NCBI RefSeq assembly: GCF_000010785.1
Contig: NC_013799.1
Location: 1,240,001-1,304,000, forward strand
Direction: 5' to 3'
DNA length: 64,000 nucleotides
Source: Hydrogenobacter thermophilus TK-6
GTDB taxonomy: Bacteria > Aquificota > Aquificia > Aquificales > Aquificaceae
This document shows positions 38,064 to 47,383 of the stretch, in pieces. A program made the translations under genes and the position numbers. The notes beneath the pieces are model-generated. The model did no database searches. It had not been told where the DNA came from and saw only the letters and a program-made list of their open reading frames with translations. The stretch's first letter is position 1, and every line of letters starts with the position of its first letter.

Positions 38064-38912
38064 AGCTGAAAGTAGCTCTCTTTTGTGCATATTTCCTGTA
38101 TCTGGCTTGATAACGCTTTCTCCAATTTTTAGCCCTACAGGATAGCCTTCACGGATAAACCTTATGATCAAGTAAGAGAGCTTAGATATCTTCTCTTCCA
38201 AACCTCCATCAACCATATCCAGGGAGAGTATTATAGGTTTTTTCTCCTGCGAATAGGTGTCCTTTACATAAAGGGTACCTGTCTTGGCGGAAGCTTTCCA
38301 GTGTATTAGCTTTACAGGTTCTCCTCTGTACTCCCTTATGGAATGAACCTCGTCATAGCCTCTGGTAAGGCTATGAAGACTCTCTTGACCTTTTTTAGCA
38401 TCTTGATGGTCCACAGCCTTCAAATCTGCAACTATGGGCTTTGGAAAGACAATAAGATTTACAGGCACCTTTTCCGTATAGTACCTTTCAAAGAGTCCCA
38501 CAGGAAAGGTGGTGGCAACCATGATCTCTACGCTTTCATAAAAACCTCTGTTTTCAAAGTATATTTCCACACCTGCCTCCGCTCTTTTGAAAACAACAGG
38601 TACCACCTCATTTTTGAGCTTGGAAGGGAAAGATATTAGAAAAGAAGGGAGGAGTTTGTGGTTCTCAACGATGAGCCTGAAAGTTTCATACCTTCCCGCA
38701 TATACCTCCGCAGGTGGCACAAGCTTTATGGTTAAACCCCTCAGGTTGTAAAGAGATAGTATGCCGGAAGTTAGCATAAAAGACAGCATGGAAGATACCA
38801 CCAGATATAGTAAGTTGTTGGCTGTGTTTACCGCCGCAATGCCAAAGAATACGGTTATGCCTATGAAGATTATACCTACGCGATTAACTTTTACCCTGTA
38901 CTTTTTCTTCAT
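38046..38912 (-). CDS. DUF58 protein
   Basis: 288 residues. Two N-terminal hydrophobic helices ([17 protein letters not shown] and [19 protein letters not shown]), then the DUF58 core with [22 protein letters not shown], the family hallmark. DUF58 proteins usually occur with a MoxR ATPase and von Willebrand-type proteins; none is adjacent here. Instead it is translationally overlapped (29 bases) with the slipin gene. Probably a membrane-associated assembly or stress protein. Confidence 0.85.
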   Translation of the reverse strand: MKKKYRVKVNRVGIIFIGITVFFGIAAVNTANNLLYLVVSSMLSFMLTSGILSLYNLRGLTIKLVPPAEVYAGRYETFRLIVENHKLLPSFLISFPSKLKNEVVPVVFKRAEAGVEIYFENRGFYESVEIMVATTFPVGLFERYYTEKVPVNLIVFPKPIVADLKAVDHQDAKKGQESLHSLTRGYDEVHSIREYRGEPVKLIHWKASAKTGTLYVKDTYSQEKKPIILSLDMVDGGLEEKISKLSYLIIRFIREGYPVGLKIGESVIKPDTGNMHKRELLSALALLK

Positions 38913-39756
38913 TCTTGGCCAGCAGTTTTAGCATCTCAAAAGGTATGGGAATGAGGAGCGTGTTTCCGGGCTTTGCACTTACCGTTTGTATAGTCTCTAA
39001 GTATCTGAGCTGTAAAGCCAAGGGTTCTGAAGCTAAAATTTTTGCGGCGTCTGCAAGTTTTTGAGCCGCTTGATACTCTGCTTCAGCGGTTATGATCTTG
39101 GCTCTCCTTTCCCTTTCCGCTTCTGCCTGTCTTGCCATGGCGCGCCTTAGCTCTTCCGGAAGGTCTATCCTTTTGAGTTCAACGGACACAACCTTTACGC
39201 CCCAAGGGTCCGTCTGTCTGTCTATGATCTCCTGAAGGGTGATGTTAAGCTTTTCTCTCTCTGCCAAAAGCTCGTCCAGCTCTACAGAACCGCACACACT
39301 TCTCAGAGTAGTCTGTGCTATCTGGGATGTTGCATAGTAATAGTTTTCCACCTCAACCACCGCCTTTACAGGGTCCACCACCCTAAAATAAACTACCGCA
39401 TCCACGCTCACCGACACATTATCCCTGGTTATGATATCCTGGGTTGGAACATCAAGAGTTACAGTCCTTAGGTCCATCTTAACCATTCTGTCTATTACAG
39501 GTATGAGGATAAAAAGCCCTGGACCTTTTGCCCCTATAACCCTTCCCAGTCTGAAGATAACAGCTCTTTGATACTCTGGCACTATTTTGACACTAACCAA
39601 GAGAAAAATCACCACCGCCACCAAGATGACCACCAAAGGCGAAAAACTCATAAGAGCACCTCCCAAAATTTTTAGTAAATCCGCACCAAAGATAGATGCA
39701 ATAACTATGGCAAAGAACAGCACAAAAATTAATAAGTCAAGCACCCCCTTCACCAT
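38884..39756 (-). CDS. Slipin / stomatin-like band 7 protein
   Basis: 290 residues. N-terminal membrane segments, then the SPFH domain: [30 protein letters not shown], the [21 protein letters not shown] stretch (shown in pieces in related slipins) and the [21 protein letters not shown] helix. It forms oligomers at the membrane and affects protein turnover or channel activity. Usually paired with NfeD; here it overlaps an MscS-family gene upstream and DUF58 downstream, which is an uncommon set. Confidence 0.92.
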   Translation of the reverse strand: MVKGVLDLLIFVLFFAIVIASIFGADLLKILGGALMSFSPLVVILVAVVIFLLVSVKIVPEYQRAVIFRLGRVIGAKGPGLFILIPVIDRMVKMDLRTVTLDVPTQDIITRDNVSVSVDAVVYFRVVDPVKAVVEVENYYYATSQIAQTTLRSVCGSVELDELLAEREKLNITLQEIIDRQTDPWGVKVVSVELKRIDLPEELRRAMARQAEAERERRAKIITAEAEYQAAQKLADAAKILASEPLALQLRYLETIQTVSAKPGNTLLIPIPFEMLKLLAKNEEKVQGKS

Positions 39757-40765
39757 AATATAAATATATCTTCCTCACCGGGAAGGGTATCTCTATTCCC
39801 TCTTTTTCATAAGCTTCTTTTATCCTCTTTATAAACTCGTGCTTTACTAAAAATTGGGCATCCGTATCAAGCACTCTGAGTATGACGCTAAAGTTTATAC
39901 TGAAGTCTCCAAAGGCGCTGTATCTTATGAAGGGTTCAAAGCTTGGGTCCGCACCTTCAACACTCCTCTGGACCTCTTTGGCTACCTCCAAGGTTACCCT
40001 CTCAACTTTTTCTAAATCAGAAGAATAACTGACACCTATAGGAATAACTAAAGCCATAGACGGCTCGGGTTTTCTGTGATTGGTTATTATAGAGCTCACA
40101 AGCCTTGAGTTGGGTACTATCACCAGGTTGTTGTCTCTTTGCCTTATAACTGTATTCATCCAAGTTATATCCTGCACATATCCCTCTTGACCACTCTCAA
40201 GCCTTATAAAATCACCTACTTCTATCTGCCTTGATGCTATGATGTTAAGACCAGAGAAGAAGTTGGAAAGCGTGCCCTGAAGAGCCAAAGAGACTGCCAG
40301 CGCACCAATACCCAGCGTAGTTATAAAGTGAGCTACGGGCACTCCAAAGGAGCTAAGAAGAGTTATAACTCCAAGAGCTATTATTATGCCTTTGATGAGG
40401 GCAAAGATGAGAGCTGTAGGTGGCAAGGATATATTGGATTTTCTTACATAAAATCTTATGATCTCTACTATCACATCCGCTATTACAAGGGTTATGGAAA
40501 GTATAAGTAATCCTTCAATGATCTTTTCTATGAGATGGAAATACTTTCTGTGTTTTTGGAGCTCTTCAGAAAAATAAAGAGCCAGGTAAAGGGATAAGGC
40601 AAGCACCCACAGTAATGTGGGTATTCTTAAGGTCCTGTGCAATACCCCAAAGAGGCTAAGTCTTTGTAGGAACCTTTTTATAAAAGAAAAGAATACCAGC
40701 CTGAGACTTAAAAATACAAAGAAGGATAGAAAAAACACAAGCACAGGAAGGTAAAAGTCCATCAT
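39737..40765 (-). CDS. MscS-family mechanosensitive channel
   Basis: 342 residues with about four N-terminal membrane helices, then the MscS core: pore helix [20 protein letters not shown], the beta domain with [15 protein letters not shown] and [14 protein letters not shown]. It releases solutes on osmotic downshock. Starts at ATGATG (40760-40765); TATAAT lies 11 bases upstream of the first. Coupled to slipin by a 20-base overlap, so channel and slipin may be made together. Confidence 0.9.
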   Translation of the reverse strand: MMDFYLPVLVFFLSFFVFLSLRLVFFSFIKRFLQRLSLFGVLHRTLRIPTLLWVLALSLYLALYFSEELQKHRKYFHLIEKIIEGLLILSITLVIADVIVEIIRFYVRKSNISLPPTALIFALIKGIIIALGVITLLSSFGVPVAHFITTLGIGALAVSLALQGTLSNFFSGLNIIASRQIEVGDFIRLESGQEGYVQDITWMNTVIRQRDNNLVIVPNSRLVSSIITNHRKPEPSMALVIPIGVSYSSDLEKVERVTLEVAKEVQRSVEGADPSFEPFIRYSAFGDFSINFSVILRVLDTDAQFLVKHEFIKRIKEAYEKEGIEIPFPVRKIYLYYGEGGA

Positions 40766-40772
40766 ATTTTCC

Positions 40773-40784
40773 TAAAATTATAAT
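40773..40784. promoter_or_regulatory. Divergent promoter, mscS versus glycosyltransferase
   Basis: Twenty-one bases separate the start codons (40765 minus, 40787 plus). Plus strand TAAAAT at 40773-40778 ends 8 bases before the plus ATG. Minus strand TATAAT (plus 40777-40782) ends 11 bases before the mscS ATG. Both leaders would be zero to about five bases long. Confidence 0.5.
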
Positions 40785-40786
40785 GC

Positions 40787-41842
40787 ATGCTCTTTGGAGG
40801 AAAAAGGATAGGTCGCATACTTATGCTGATGGGTCATTCTGCGGGGATAGGTGATCTTCTAAGAGGGAGTGCCAGCTGGAGAGCCCTAAAGAACAAATTC
40901 CCCGATGCGGAGCTTCACCTTCTTTTTCTCACCAAGGATAAAGGAGCAGTTTCTGAAAGGCTCATCTCAAGACATCACCTTCTTTCTTCTTTTCATGTGA
41001 TAGACAAAAGACTAAGAAGCATAAAAGACTGGAGGGATTTTTTCAAGCACTTTGAGGAGGTGCTTTTGAAGATAAAGCCTGACCTTATTATAGACTTTGA
41101 ACCACATGGGCTTAAAAGCTCTTTTCTCTGTCTTTATGCCAGAGTAAAGTACCGGGTACCCTCTATCGGCGTGGGCGAGATACCCTTCAGAAGTCCCTTT
41201 TACACTCTGGCTTCTCCTCCTTCACGGAGTATAAATAGCCCTGATTACACAGACAGGTTTTTTGTAGTTTTGAAGGCTCTGGGTATAGAGAGGAACGGTA
41301 TACCCATAGAGTTGGAAGAGACTCCAGAAGCGCTGGAGTTTAGGAAAAAGTTTCGCTCTAAGTTCGGCATTCCTCCAGACAAACCCATCATAGGGCTTAA
41401 CATAGGCTGTGGTACTCCCGACGCTCTTTGGAAAAGACCGCGTCTGGACCTTCTGAGGCAGGTAGTCTACTCTCTTCAGAAACAGACTGGCAGTTTCCTG
41501 GTGCTTTCTGGTGCTGACTTTGAAAGAGACATAAACGAGGAGTTTTTGAAGAGCTATCCCCTTCAAGCCCTGGACCTATCTGGCAAGACGGACATTCTGG
41601 AGCTTCCAGGACTTATAAGGTCCTGCTCGCTCTTTATATCCACAGATAGCGGTCCCTATCACATGTCTGTAGCTCTCAGAGTGCCAACGCTGGGCATCTT
41701 TGTAAAAGACTTCCCAGCCTCTTACCATCACCATCCTTGGGTATCCTGCATCATTTTAAAGGACGAAGGAGACATACCTAACCTTGTAAGTGAGGGTTTT
41801 AGACTATATAAGCACTTTAGCCAGAAAGAGGAGAATGCTTAA
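40787..41842 (+). CDS. Glycosyltransferase family 9 (heptosyltransferase-like), second copy
   Basis: 351 residues. Opening MLMGHSAGIGDLLRGSASWRAL is a variant of the family-9 N-terminus. Later LNIGCGTPDALWKRP, and STDSGPYHMSVALRVPTLGIF in the donor site, where GPYHM replaces the common GLLHL. It is probably an LPS-core transferase. Monocistronic between two divergent or convergent genes; 39 bases of its 3' end overlap znuB. Confidence 0.85.
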   Translation: MLFGGKRIGRILMLMGHSAGIGDLLRGSASWRALKNKFPDAELHLLFLTKDKGAVSERLISRHHLLSSFHVIDKRLRSIKDWRDFFKHFEEVLLKIKPDLIIDFEPHGLKSSFLCLYARVKYRVPSIGVGEIPFRSPFYTLASPPSRSINSPDYTDRFFVVLKALGIERNGIPIELEETPEALEFRKKFRSKFGIPPDKPIIGLNIGCGTPDALWKRPRLDLLRQVVYSLQKQTGSFLVLSGADFERDINEEFLKSYPLQALDLSGKTDILELPGLIRSCSLFISTDSGPYHMSVALRVPTLGIFVKDFPASYHHHPWVSCIILKDEGDIPNLVSEGFRLYKHFSQKEENA

Positions 41843-42532
41843 AAAAGAGTGGAGAAAAACCAAGCTGAAGCCAGTTGGAAGGTCATACTTAAAAGACAGC
41901 ACGATCCCCGCGATATTTACAGCAGAGCCATAAACCCACGCAAAAATCAAACCTCTTCCAAAAAGTCTGGCAACTAAGGCTGGTGCAACCAGCATAGAAA
42001 AGACTATAAGCACACCCACCAGCTTTACGGAGCTGGTCACCGTCAGAGAAAAAAGCGCAAAGAAAGCCATCTCTTTGGCTATACCCGACAGGAACCTGGC
42101 TCTCAGGTATAGAAGAAGACCAAAAAGAGCATATAAAACGCCGGTTTTGAAGATCTCCTCCTTAGGTACAAAGAGTATGTCAGAAGCGGTAAGCGCCATA
42201 AACTCTTCCATTCCTCGTGGTGACTTGGAGAGCAAAAGCACCACAGATGAGAAACCCAAGGCGTAAAGGAGACCTATGAAAGCCTCCGCGTACTCTTTCT
42301 TTCTTTGGGAGAGAGCTATAAGCAAACTGCAAAGCAGGGCAAAAAGGAGAGAAATAAAGTAAGAAGGTGTCTGAAAGAGAAGAAGGGAAAGCGCCAGCCC
42401 AACCGCGGAGGACTGGGCTATGGCTATGTCGGTGAATATTATTCCCCTTTTTACTATCTCAAGCCCAAAGTAGGCGTGAATCCCCAAAAGGATAAAAGAG
42501 AGAAGAAGTGCGTGCAAGAGTATATCCGTCAT
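41804..42532 (-). CDS. znuB: Zinc/manganese ABC transporter permease (ABC-3 family)
   Basis: 242 residues, seven to nine hydrophobic helices. The ABC-3 features are GLEIVKRGIIFTDIAIAQSSAVG, read as KRGIIFTDIAIAQSS, and VKLVGVLIVFSMLVAPALVA. Imports Zn2+ or Mn2+ across the inner membrane with the binding protein encoded immediately upstream (4-base overlap). No ATP-binding subunit (znuC) is adjacent, so it must be encoded elsewhere. Confidence 0.88.
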   Translation of the reverse strand: MTDILLHALLLSFILLGIHAYFGLEIVKRGIIFTDIAIAQSSAVGLALSLLLFQTPSYFISLLFALLCSLLIALSQRKKEYAEAFIGLLYALGFSSVVLLLSKSPRGMEEFMALTASDILFVPKEEIFKTGVLYALFGLLLYLRARFLSGIAKEMAFFALFSLTVTSSVKLVGVLIVFSMLVAPALVARLFGRGLIFAWVYGSAVNIAGIVLSFKYDLPTGFSLVFLHSFLSILLFLAKVLI

Positions 42533-43404
42533 TGGCTAAGCCTCCTGACTATTTCGTCAAATAGGGAAAAGAGGTCCTTAGCTTCTGGCACCGCTCCTAC
42601 ATCGTGGGGAAGCACCACCATCTTTGCGTTTAGCTTTTTAGCCACATACTGAGCTGTCCTCTTCTCGTGATACACATCCTGCAAGATGTACTTAACCTTC
42701 TGAGCTGTTTTCAGAAGCTCCTCTATATGGGTTGCGGTGGGAGGTATTCCCGGAAGAGGTTCCAGCGTTCCCACCAGCACCATACCATATCTGTTAAGAA
42801 GGTAATCGTAAAGCTTGTGGTACTCAATAACCCTTGTACTTCTTAGTTTTTCAAAGTCTCTATCCCACTCTTTGAGTTTGGTATTCCACAGGCTCAAAAA
42901 GTTTTCAAGATTCGTTCCGTAGTAGGCACAGTTGCTTTGGTCAAGCTCACAGAGTTTCTTCTCTACTGCTTTTGCAAGCACTGGTATGTTGTGGGGGTCC
43001 AGCTGGTAGTGAGGGTTTCCTTCGGGATGGACATCTCCCATAGCTCTTGAGACGCTTGCGGGCTTTTCTATGAGGGCAACAAACTGGGACAGGTCCAAAA
43101 GTCCCTCCCTTCCGGGCTGAATTCTAGGATTGTTAGACTGCTGAAGAAGTGGGGGCAAAAAGCCAATTTCCAGCTGAGCGCCTTGTATGATGAGAAGGTC
43201 CGCATCTCTTAGCTTTGCTATGTGGGAGGGCTTTGGCACCACAAAGTGGGGGTCCTCTGTACCCTTGGCAATAACATAAAGGCTCACCTTATCTTTGCCT
43301 ATCTCTTTCACCAGACTACCTATCCAGGGGTAAGTGGCAACCACTTTCAGCTGTCCAAAGGAAAGGCTAAAGAATAAAAAGAAAAGAAAGACAAACCACC
43401 TCAT
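42529..43404 (-). CDS. znuA: Zinc/manganese-binding periplasmic protein
   Basis: 291 residues with signal peptide (MRWFVFLFFLFFSLSFG). Cluster A-I fold: VVATYPWIGSLVKEIG, metal-binding TEDPHFVVPKPSH, NPHYQLDP, EYHKLYDYLLNRYG and a final LPHDVGAVPEAKD. The His-rich loop of some Zn-specific members is absent or short. Delivers metal to ZnuB. Part of the same-strand run rlmB, small exported protein, porin, znuA, znuB. Confidence 0.9.
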   Translation of the reverse strand: MRWFVFLFFLFFSLSFGQLKVVATYPWIGSLVKEIGKDKVSLYVIAKGTEDPHFVVPKPSHIAKLRDADLLIIQGAQLEIGFLPPLLQQSNNPRIQPGREGLLDLSQFVALIEKPASVSRAMGDVHPEGNPHYQLDPHNIPVLAKAVEKKLCELDQSNCAYYGTNLENFLSLWNTKLKEWDRDFEKLRSTRVIEYHKLYDYLLNRYGMVLVGTLEPLPGIPPTATHIEELLKTAQKVKYILQDVYHEKRTAQYVAKKLNAKMVVLPHDVGAVPEAKDLFSLFDEIVRRLSQ

Positions 43405-43416
43405 AGCTTTACCTCC

Positions 43417-44811
43417 TTAAAAGGGATGCGCACCATGCGCCCCTATAGCAAAGTTAAATTGAAGGATCACTTCATTTACCGTCTTTCTCTGATCATTGTA
43501 GTAGAAAGCTCTATTTTGACCAATCTGAAGCCTTATGCGGGAAAACTCGGTAGGGTTAAACTCCAACATACCGTAGTAAGCGTAAAGGTTGTCAGTAAGG
43601 CTTTTGCCACTCACTTCATTTTTGTTGATCAGGTTGTACTGAATGCCGGCTCTCCACCTTGGTGCGAACCTCCACACCAGCTGTGTGTAAAAGCCTCCCT
43701 GCTTTTTGGTAAGGTAAGAGGTTATGGGATTGTTGCTCTGGTCGTATGCATATCTGGTTCCCTTCTGGTCTCTGTAGAGGTATTCGCCTTGCAAAGATAT
43801 ATACCTGTAGGAGTCAATAAAGTACTTGGCGGTGAGGTCAAAGCCGTAGATTCTGGTTTTGCCTGCAAAGGCATGGGGTTCTTCTGTGTCCAGGTGGTCT
43901 ATCCTTGTCCTTCCATCTGCGTAAGAGAGTCCCGTTAAAACCGAGAGGTTTCCTATATCAAAGGAGGTTTTAACAAAGCCCACATACAGGTTGGGCTTTC
44001 TGGTGTCTTTCACTGATATGTCTCCTACGGTAAAGCCTTTAGTGCCAAAGCTCTGCTCGTTTTCTCCTTGCAGAGCTTCCACTCCAAAGAGCAGGTAAAA
44101 GGGTGTGGGTGCAAGCCAGTTTATCTGCACTCCCTTCTCCTTTAGCCCGTCATCTCCGAAGAAGGCTTTATACACTAAAGGCGGGTTGGCAAAGTCCCAC
44201 ATGTGGGGGTGCATGGCATTCAGCCTACCAAAAGAGCTTCTAAACTTCCCTACCTTAAACTGCAAACCAAAGGGGAGACCTCTTGTGACCGCATAAGCCT
44301 CCTCCACTTCTGAGCCTTCCTCGGAGAAAGGTATGGTGGCATAAAGGTCAAAGTAGGGGTCTACGGGTGCATAAAGGTATAGCTCCGCATAGTTGAAGTT
44401 AAAACCTCGCTCCTTGTTTAGCTCTCCGTGTCCGCTCTCATCTGCGTGTTTGTGGTAAAGCCCCGGAATCTCCAGCTTTCTAAAAGTCTCATCCCTTACG
44501 TTGCGGTTCACATAGGAGGTATCAATAATCAGGGATATGTCTGGCAGGAAAGCCTTCTGGGAGAAGGGCTGGTAAGTCCTGAGGCTTTCACTGTACTTTA
44601 GCTTCAGCTGGAGGCTTCTGTCCGCAGGAAGGGGTTTGCTCTTCTCCTCAGGCTTTACCTCTTCCTTCTGAGCCTTTTCAAGATCCTTTATGCGTCTTTC
44701 AAGCTCCTGAATAACTCTTTTTTGTTCCTCTAACTGTCTTCTAAGGTCTTCTAAACTTTCCTGAGCAAAAGAAACTCCCAAGATAGCGGTTAAAAGTATA
44801 AGCTTTTTCAT
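43417..44811 (-). CDS. Outer-membrane beta-barrel protein linked to metal uptake
   Basis: 464 residues. Signal peptide (MKKLILLTAILGVSFA), then a coiled coil (EDLRRQLEEQKRVIQELERR), then barrel strands with alternating aromatic residues, and a terminal Phe (AHGAHPF), the usual outer-membrane barrel end. No TonB plug. The His-rich regions (YHKHADESGHGE, AHGAHPF) and the coupling with znuA/znuB suggest a zinc-related porin. Its ribosome-binding site AGGAGGT lies inside a long inverted repeat with the end of the upstream gene. Confidence 0.82.
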   Translation of the reverse strand: MKKLILLTAILGVSFAQESLEDLRRQLEEQKRVIQELERRIKDLEKAQKEEVKPEEKSKPLPADRSLQLKLKYSESLRTYQPFSQKAFLPDISLIIDTSYVNRNVRDETFRKLEIPGLYHKHADESGHGELNKERGFNFNYAELYLYAPVDPYFDLYATIPFSEEGSEVEEAYAVTRGLPFGLQFKVGKFRSSFGRLNAMHPHMWDFANPPLVYKAFFGDDGLKEKGVQINWLAPTPFYLLFGVEALQGENEQSFGTKGFTVGDISVKDTRKPNLYVGFVKTSFDIGNLSVLTGLSYADGRTRIDHLDTEEPHAFAGKTRIYGFDLTAKYFIDSYRYISLQGEYLYRDQKGTRYAYDQSNNPITSYLTKKQGGFYTQLVWRFAPRWRAGIQYNLINKNEVSGKSLTDNLYAYYGMLEFNPTEFSRIRLQIGQNRAFYYNDQRKTVNEVILQFNFAIGAHGAHPF

Positions 44812-44818
44812 GGCTTTT

Positions 44819-44878
44819 ACCTCCTGCCAAAGTTTTTTGGAAAAGAAAAGTCTTAGAGCTGAGCTTCAGGCAGGAGGT
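44819..44878 (-). promoter_or_regulatory. Inverted repeat that sequesters the porin Shine-Dalgarno
   Basis: In the mRNA, ACCTCCTGCC (plus coordinates 44869-44878) is a perfect 10-base complement of GGCAGGAGGT (44819-44828). The right arm holds the porin's AGGAGGT ribosome-binding site, 8 bases before its ATG. The left arm is in the last sense codons of the small upstream gene (Ala-Pro-Pro-Ala). A ribosome finishing the upstream gene would open the stem, so the structure predicts strict translational coupling or a control point. The loop is about 40 bases. Confidence 0.65.
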
Positions 44879-45129
44879 GCTCGGGGGAGAGTATGCTTAC
44901 TGGCTACTTGTCTGGGTTTTGGTAAGCTATGGGTTTGGTCTAAGTAAAAGACTAAAAAGTCAGCCCTTTGGGGTTCTAAGCTGGGGTTTGCCCCCACCTG
45001 CTGGCTTGCTTGGAAAACACATACAGAACAGTCTAAGTGTAGCTTTCCATCTTCATGCTTGTGAGCTAAAGAGATGCCACCTTCCAGACTCAGAAGCATT
45101 AAGAGTAGAGCTACCAGCCACCCTTTCAT
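44866..45129 (-). CDS. Small exported His/Cys protein (DUF2946-like)
   Basis: 87 residues with signal peptide (MKGWLVALLLMLLSLEGGISLA). The mature start HKHEDGKLHLDCSVC, followed by VFQAS, holds several His and a Cys-x-x-Cys pair, as in DUF2946-type proteins that accompany metal-uptake genes. Its start overlaps the rlmB stop. Its last codons form one arm of the hairpin that masks the porin's ribosome-binding site, so its translation probably controls the porin. A periplasmic metal carrier or sensor is plausible. Confidence 0.72.
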   Translation of the reverse strand: MKGWLVALLLMLLSLEGGISLAHKHEDGKLHLDCSVCVFQASQQVGANPSLEPQRADFLVFYLDQTHSLPKPRQVASKHTLPRAPPA

Positions 45130-45848
45130 ACGCTCTTTATTATACTACCCCTGACGCACTCCCACATGGCTATGGCACCTGCAGAGGAAACATTGAGAGA
45201 GTTTATTTTCCCAACCATTGGTATGGAAAGCACCAAGTCAGAGATCTCCAGTAGGCTTTTTGACACCCCCTCACCTTCAGAGCCCAACACCAAGGCGCAT
45301 GGTAGTGGGATGGATGTGTATCTTATATCCTTACCCCCTCTTTCTACGGATATTACCCATCCACCCTGCTTTTTAAAATCTTTCAAAGCCTTTGAGAGGC
45401 TGGGAACTTTTGATATCTTAAGGTGAAAGACGCTTCCAGCAGAAGCCTTTACCACCACCTGGTTGATGGGACTTGACCTGTGTGTAGGTAGCAAGGCACC
45501 CACTCCACCAAGCACTTCACAGGTTCTCAAAAGATTTCCCACATTCTGCGGGTCAGTAAGATGGTCAAGTACCAAAATAAAAGAGTTTTTTTTCAAAGCA
45601 TCTTTAAAAAGCTCGTTGGAAGATACATAATTTATGGGGCTTATGATGGCAAGAATGCCTTGAGTCTTCTTTGTGCCTGCAAGCTCTTCTATTTTGGCTC
45701 TTGGGACTTTTTGTATTTTGACACCTCTCTCTTTGCAGAGTTTTGCCACTTGATAAGGTGGATGAGAATCGTGAGCTACAAGCACCTTCTCAATGTCCTT
45801 TCCCGACCTAAGAGCTTCAATGACGGGATTTTTTCCGTAAACTATCAT
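45126..45848 (-). CDS. rlmB: 23S rRNA (guanosine-2'-O-)methyltransferase RlmB-like (SpoU family)
   Basis: 240 residues. Starts MIVYGKNPVIEALRSG, typical for RlmB/TrmH, with the SPOUT knot motifs LDHLTDPQNVGNLLRTCEVLG, read as DPQNVGNLLRT, then ALVLGSEGEGVS and IPMVGKINSLNVSSAGAI. I start it at the ATG 45846-45848, which overlaps the mnmA stop; the longer frame would add unconserved residues. Likely methylates rRNA or tRNA 2'-OH; exact site uncertain. Confidence 0.88.
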   Translation of the reverse strand: MIVYGKNPVIEALRSGKDIEKVLVAHDSHPPYQVAKLCKERGVKIQKVPRAKIEELAGTKKTQGILAIISPINYVSSNELFKDALKKNSFILVLDHLTDPQNVGNLLRTCEVLGGVGALLPTHRSSPINQVVVKASAGSVFHLKISKVPSLSKALKDFKKQGGWVISVERGGKDIRYTSIPLPCALVLGSEGEGVSKSLLEISDLVLSIPMVGKINSLNVSSAGAIAMWECVRGSIIKSV

Positions 45849-46909
45849 ACCTGCGCGATTATGCCTCCACCCAGCAACACATCCCCCTCGTAAAAGGCGC
45901 ACACCTGTCCGGGAGTTATGCCCCTCACAGGCGTTTCAAACTCCACCACAAATCCATCCTTAGTCTCCTTTATGTCCTTTACCTTCACAGCCTGAGTTCT
46001 GTACCTTACCACAGCATAAACATCCTTCCCCCACTTATCTATGTGAAGATGAAAGTTGATGTCTTTGAGCTTCAAGCTGCTCTTGTAAATTAGCTCTTCA
46101 CTCCCCACTATTACTGTATTAGTCTGAGCATCTATGTCTACCACATATAGAGGTTCGTGATAAGACACTCCAAGACCTCTTCTCTGCCCTATCGTGAAGT
46201 TATAGATGCCAGTGTGAGTTCCAAGAACGCGACCACTTACATGCTTTATGTATCCACTCGCTTCCCCAACTCTTTCCTTTATAAACTCTCCCGGCTTTTT
46301 TCCCATAAGAAAGCATACCTCCTGAGAATCTCTCTTTTGGGCCACAGGAAGAGAGTACTCCACCGCTATACGCCTCACCTGTTCCTTAGTGAGGTCTCCA
46401 AGAGGAAACTCCAGAAGCTCCAGGTCCTTTTTCCGCACCAGAGCCAAAAAGTAAGACTGGTCTTTGCTTTTGTCCTTTGCCCTCGCTATCAGCCTCTTTC
46501 CTTTGTACTCTACAAGTCTTGCGTAGTGTCCTGTTGCCAATCTGTCTACCTGCGCTACTTCCCTTAGGTATCTCGCCAAAAATCCCGTTTTTACATCTCT
46601 GTTGCAAATGGCACAGGGGTTTGGAGTTTTACCTTCTGCATACTCTTGCACAAAGTAGTCTATAACCCTCTCTTTGAATATCCTCTCCCAATCAAAAGTT
46701 ATGTGAGGAATACCCAGCTTTTCAGAAACTTTTGCCGCATCTTTGACATCTTCAGGAGAGCAACAAACTCTCAAATCATCTGTGCTACAGCTCTCAGGAA
46801 TGGTGTGAAACCTTAAAGTTACTCCTATCACCTCATGACCTGCCATTTTCAAAAGCAGAGCGGATACACTACTATCTACTCCACCGCTCATACCTACCGC
46901 AACTCTCAT
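45845..46909 (-). CDS. mnmA: tRNA-specific 2-thiouridylase MnmA
   Basis: 354 residues. PP-loop GMSGGVDSSVSALLL at the N-terminus, catalytic Cys in TPNPCAICN and second Cys in DSQEVCFL, then IGQRRGLGV in the mid domain. Thiolates U34 of Lys/Glu/Gln tRNAs. TAAATT lies 8 bases before the ATG. It begins the same-strand run with rlmB and the metal-uptake genes. Confidence 0.95.
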   Translation of the reverse strand: MRVAVGMSGGVDSSVSALLLKMAGHEVIGVTLRFHTIPESCSTDDLRVCCSPEDVKDAAKVSEKLGIPHITFDWERIFKERVIDYFVQEYAEGKTPNPCAICNRDVKTGFLARYLREVAQVDRLATGHYARLVEYKGKRLIARAKDKSKDQSYFLALVRKKDLELLEFPLGDLTKEQVRRIAVEYSLPVAQKRDSQEVCFLMGKKPGEFIKERVGEASGYIKHVSGRVLGTHTGIYNFTIGQRRGLGVSYHEPLYVVDIDAQTNTVIVGSEELIYKSSLKLKDINFHLHIDKWGKDVYAVVRYRTQAVKVKDIKETKDGFVVEFETPVRGITPGQVCAFYEGDVLLGGGIIAQV

Positions 46910-46920
46910 GTATCTCTAAT

Positions 46921-47349
46921 TTAAGCCCTCCTTTCAAAAAAGCTTTTTATATACTCCAGCACCTCTCTTTTGAGTCCATAAGCCTGCAAGCCTTCTCCTA
47001 TCTGCATGACTATATCTACAGCTATTGGTATGAGTTTATAGGGCTTATCATCTTCTTTGAGTATCTTAAGAGAGTACATACCCATCAGCGTATGCCTTAC
47101 ATCTTCCGCAATACCTACCATAACCGCATCAAACTTATATCTTTTGTATAGCTCCTGTCTTTCTTCCTCCTTCTTGGGTATGAGGCTTTTGGCAAAGGCG
47201 CATATTTTTGCCCATGTGCTTAAAGTCTTATCCCACTCCTCTCTTGGCAAAGCCTCAAGCTCCATATGTATGTAATTCAAAAGATACTTGGCAAGATACT
47301 CTTTTGCCGATGGTGTATCCTCAAATCCCCACACTTTTAGCTCTTCCAT
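46921..47349 (-). CDS. Conserved-looking helical protein of unknown function
   Basis: 142 residues, no signal peptide, almost all helix (PSAKEYLAKYLLNYIHMELEAL, seen in two halves around LAKYLLNYI; KYKFDAVMVGIAEDVRHTLM without gaps). Nothing I recognise. It lies 11 bases upstream of mnmA on the same strand. TAAATT stands 9 bases before its ATG. A cytoplasmic role is likely; no function proposed. Confidence 0.65.
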   Translation of the reverse strand: MEELKVWGFEDTPSAKEYLAKYLLNYIHMELEALPREEWDKTLSTWAKICAFAKSLIPKKEEERQELYKRYKFDAVMVGIAEDVRHTLMGMYSLKILKEDDKPYKLIPIAVDIVMQIGEGLQAYGLKREVLEYIKSFFERRA

Positions 47350-47383
47350 CAGGATATAAATTTAATGACAGGAGGGTGTAAAG

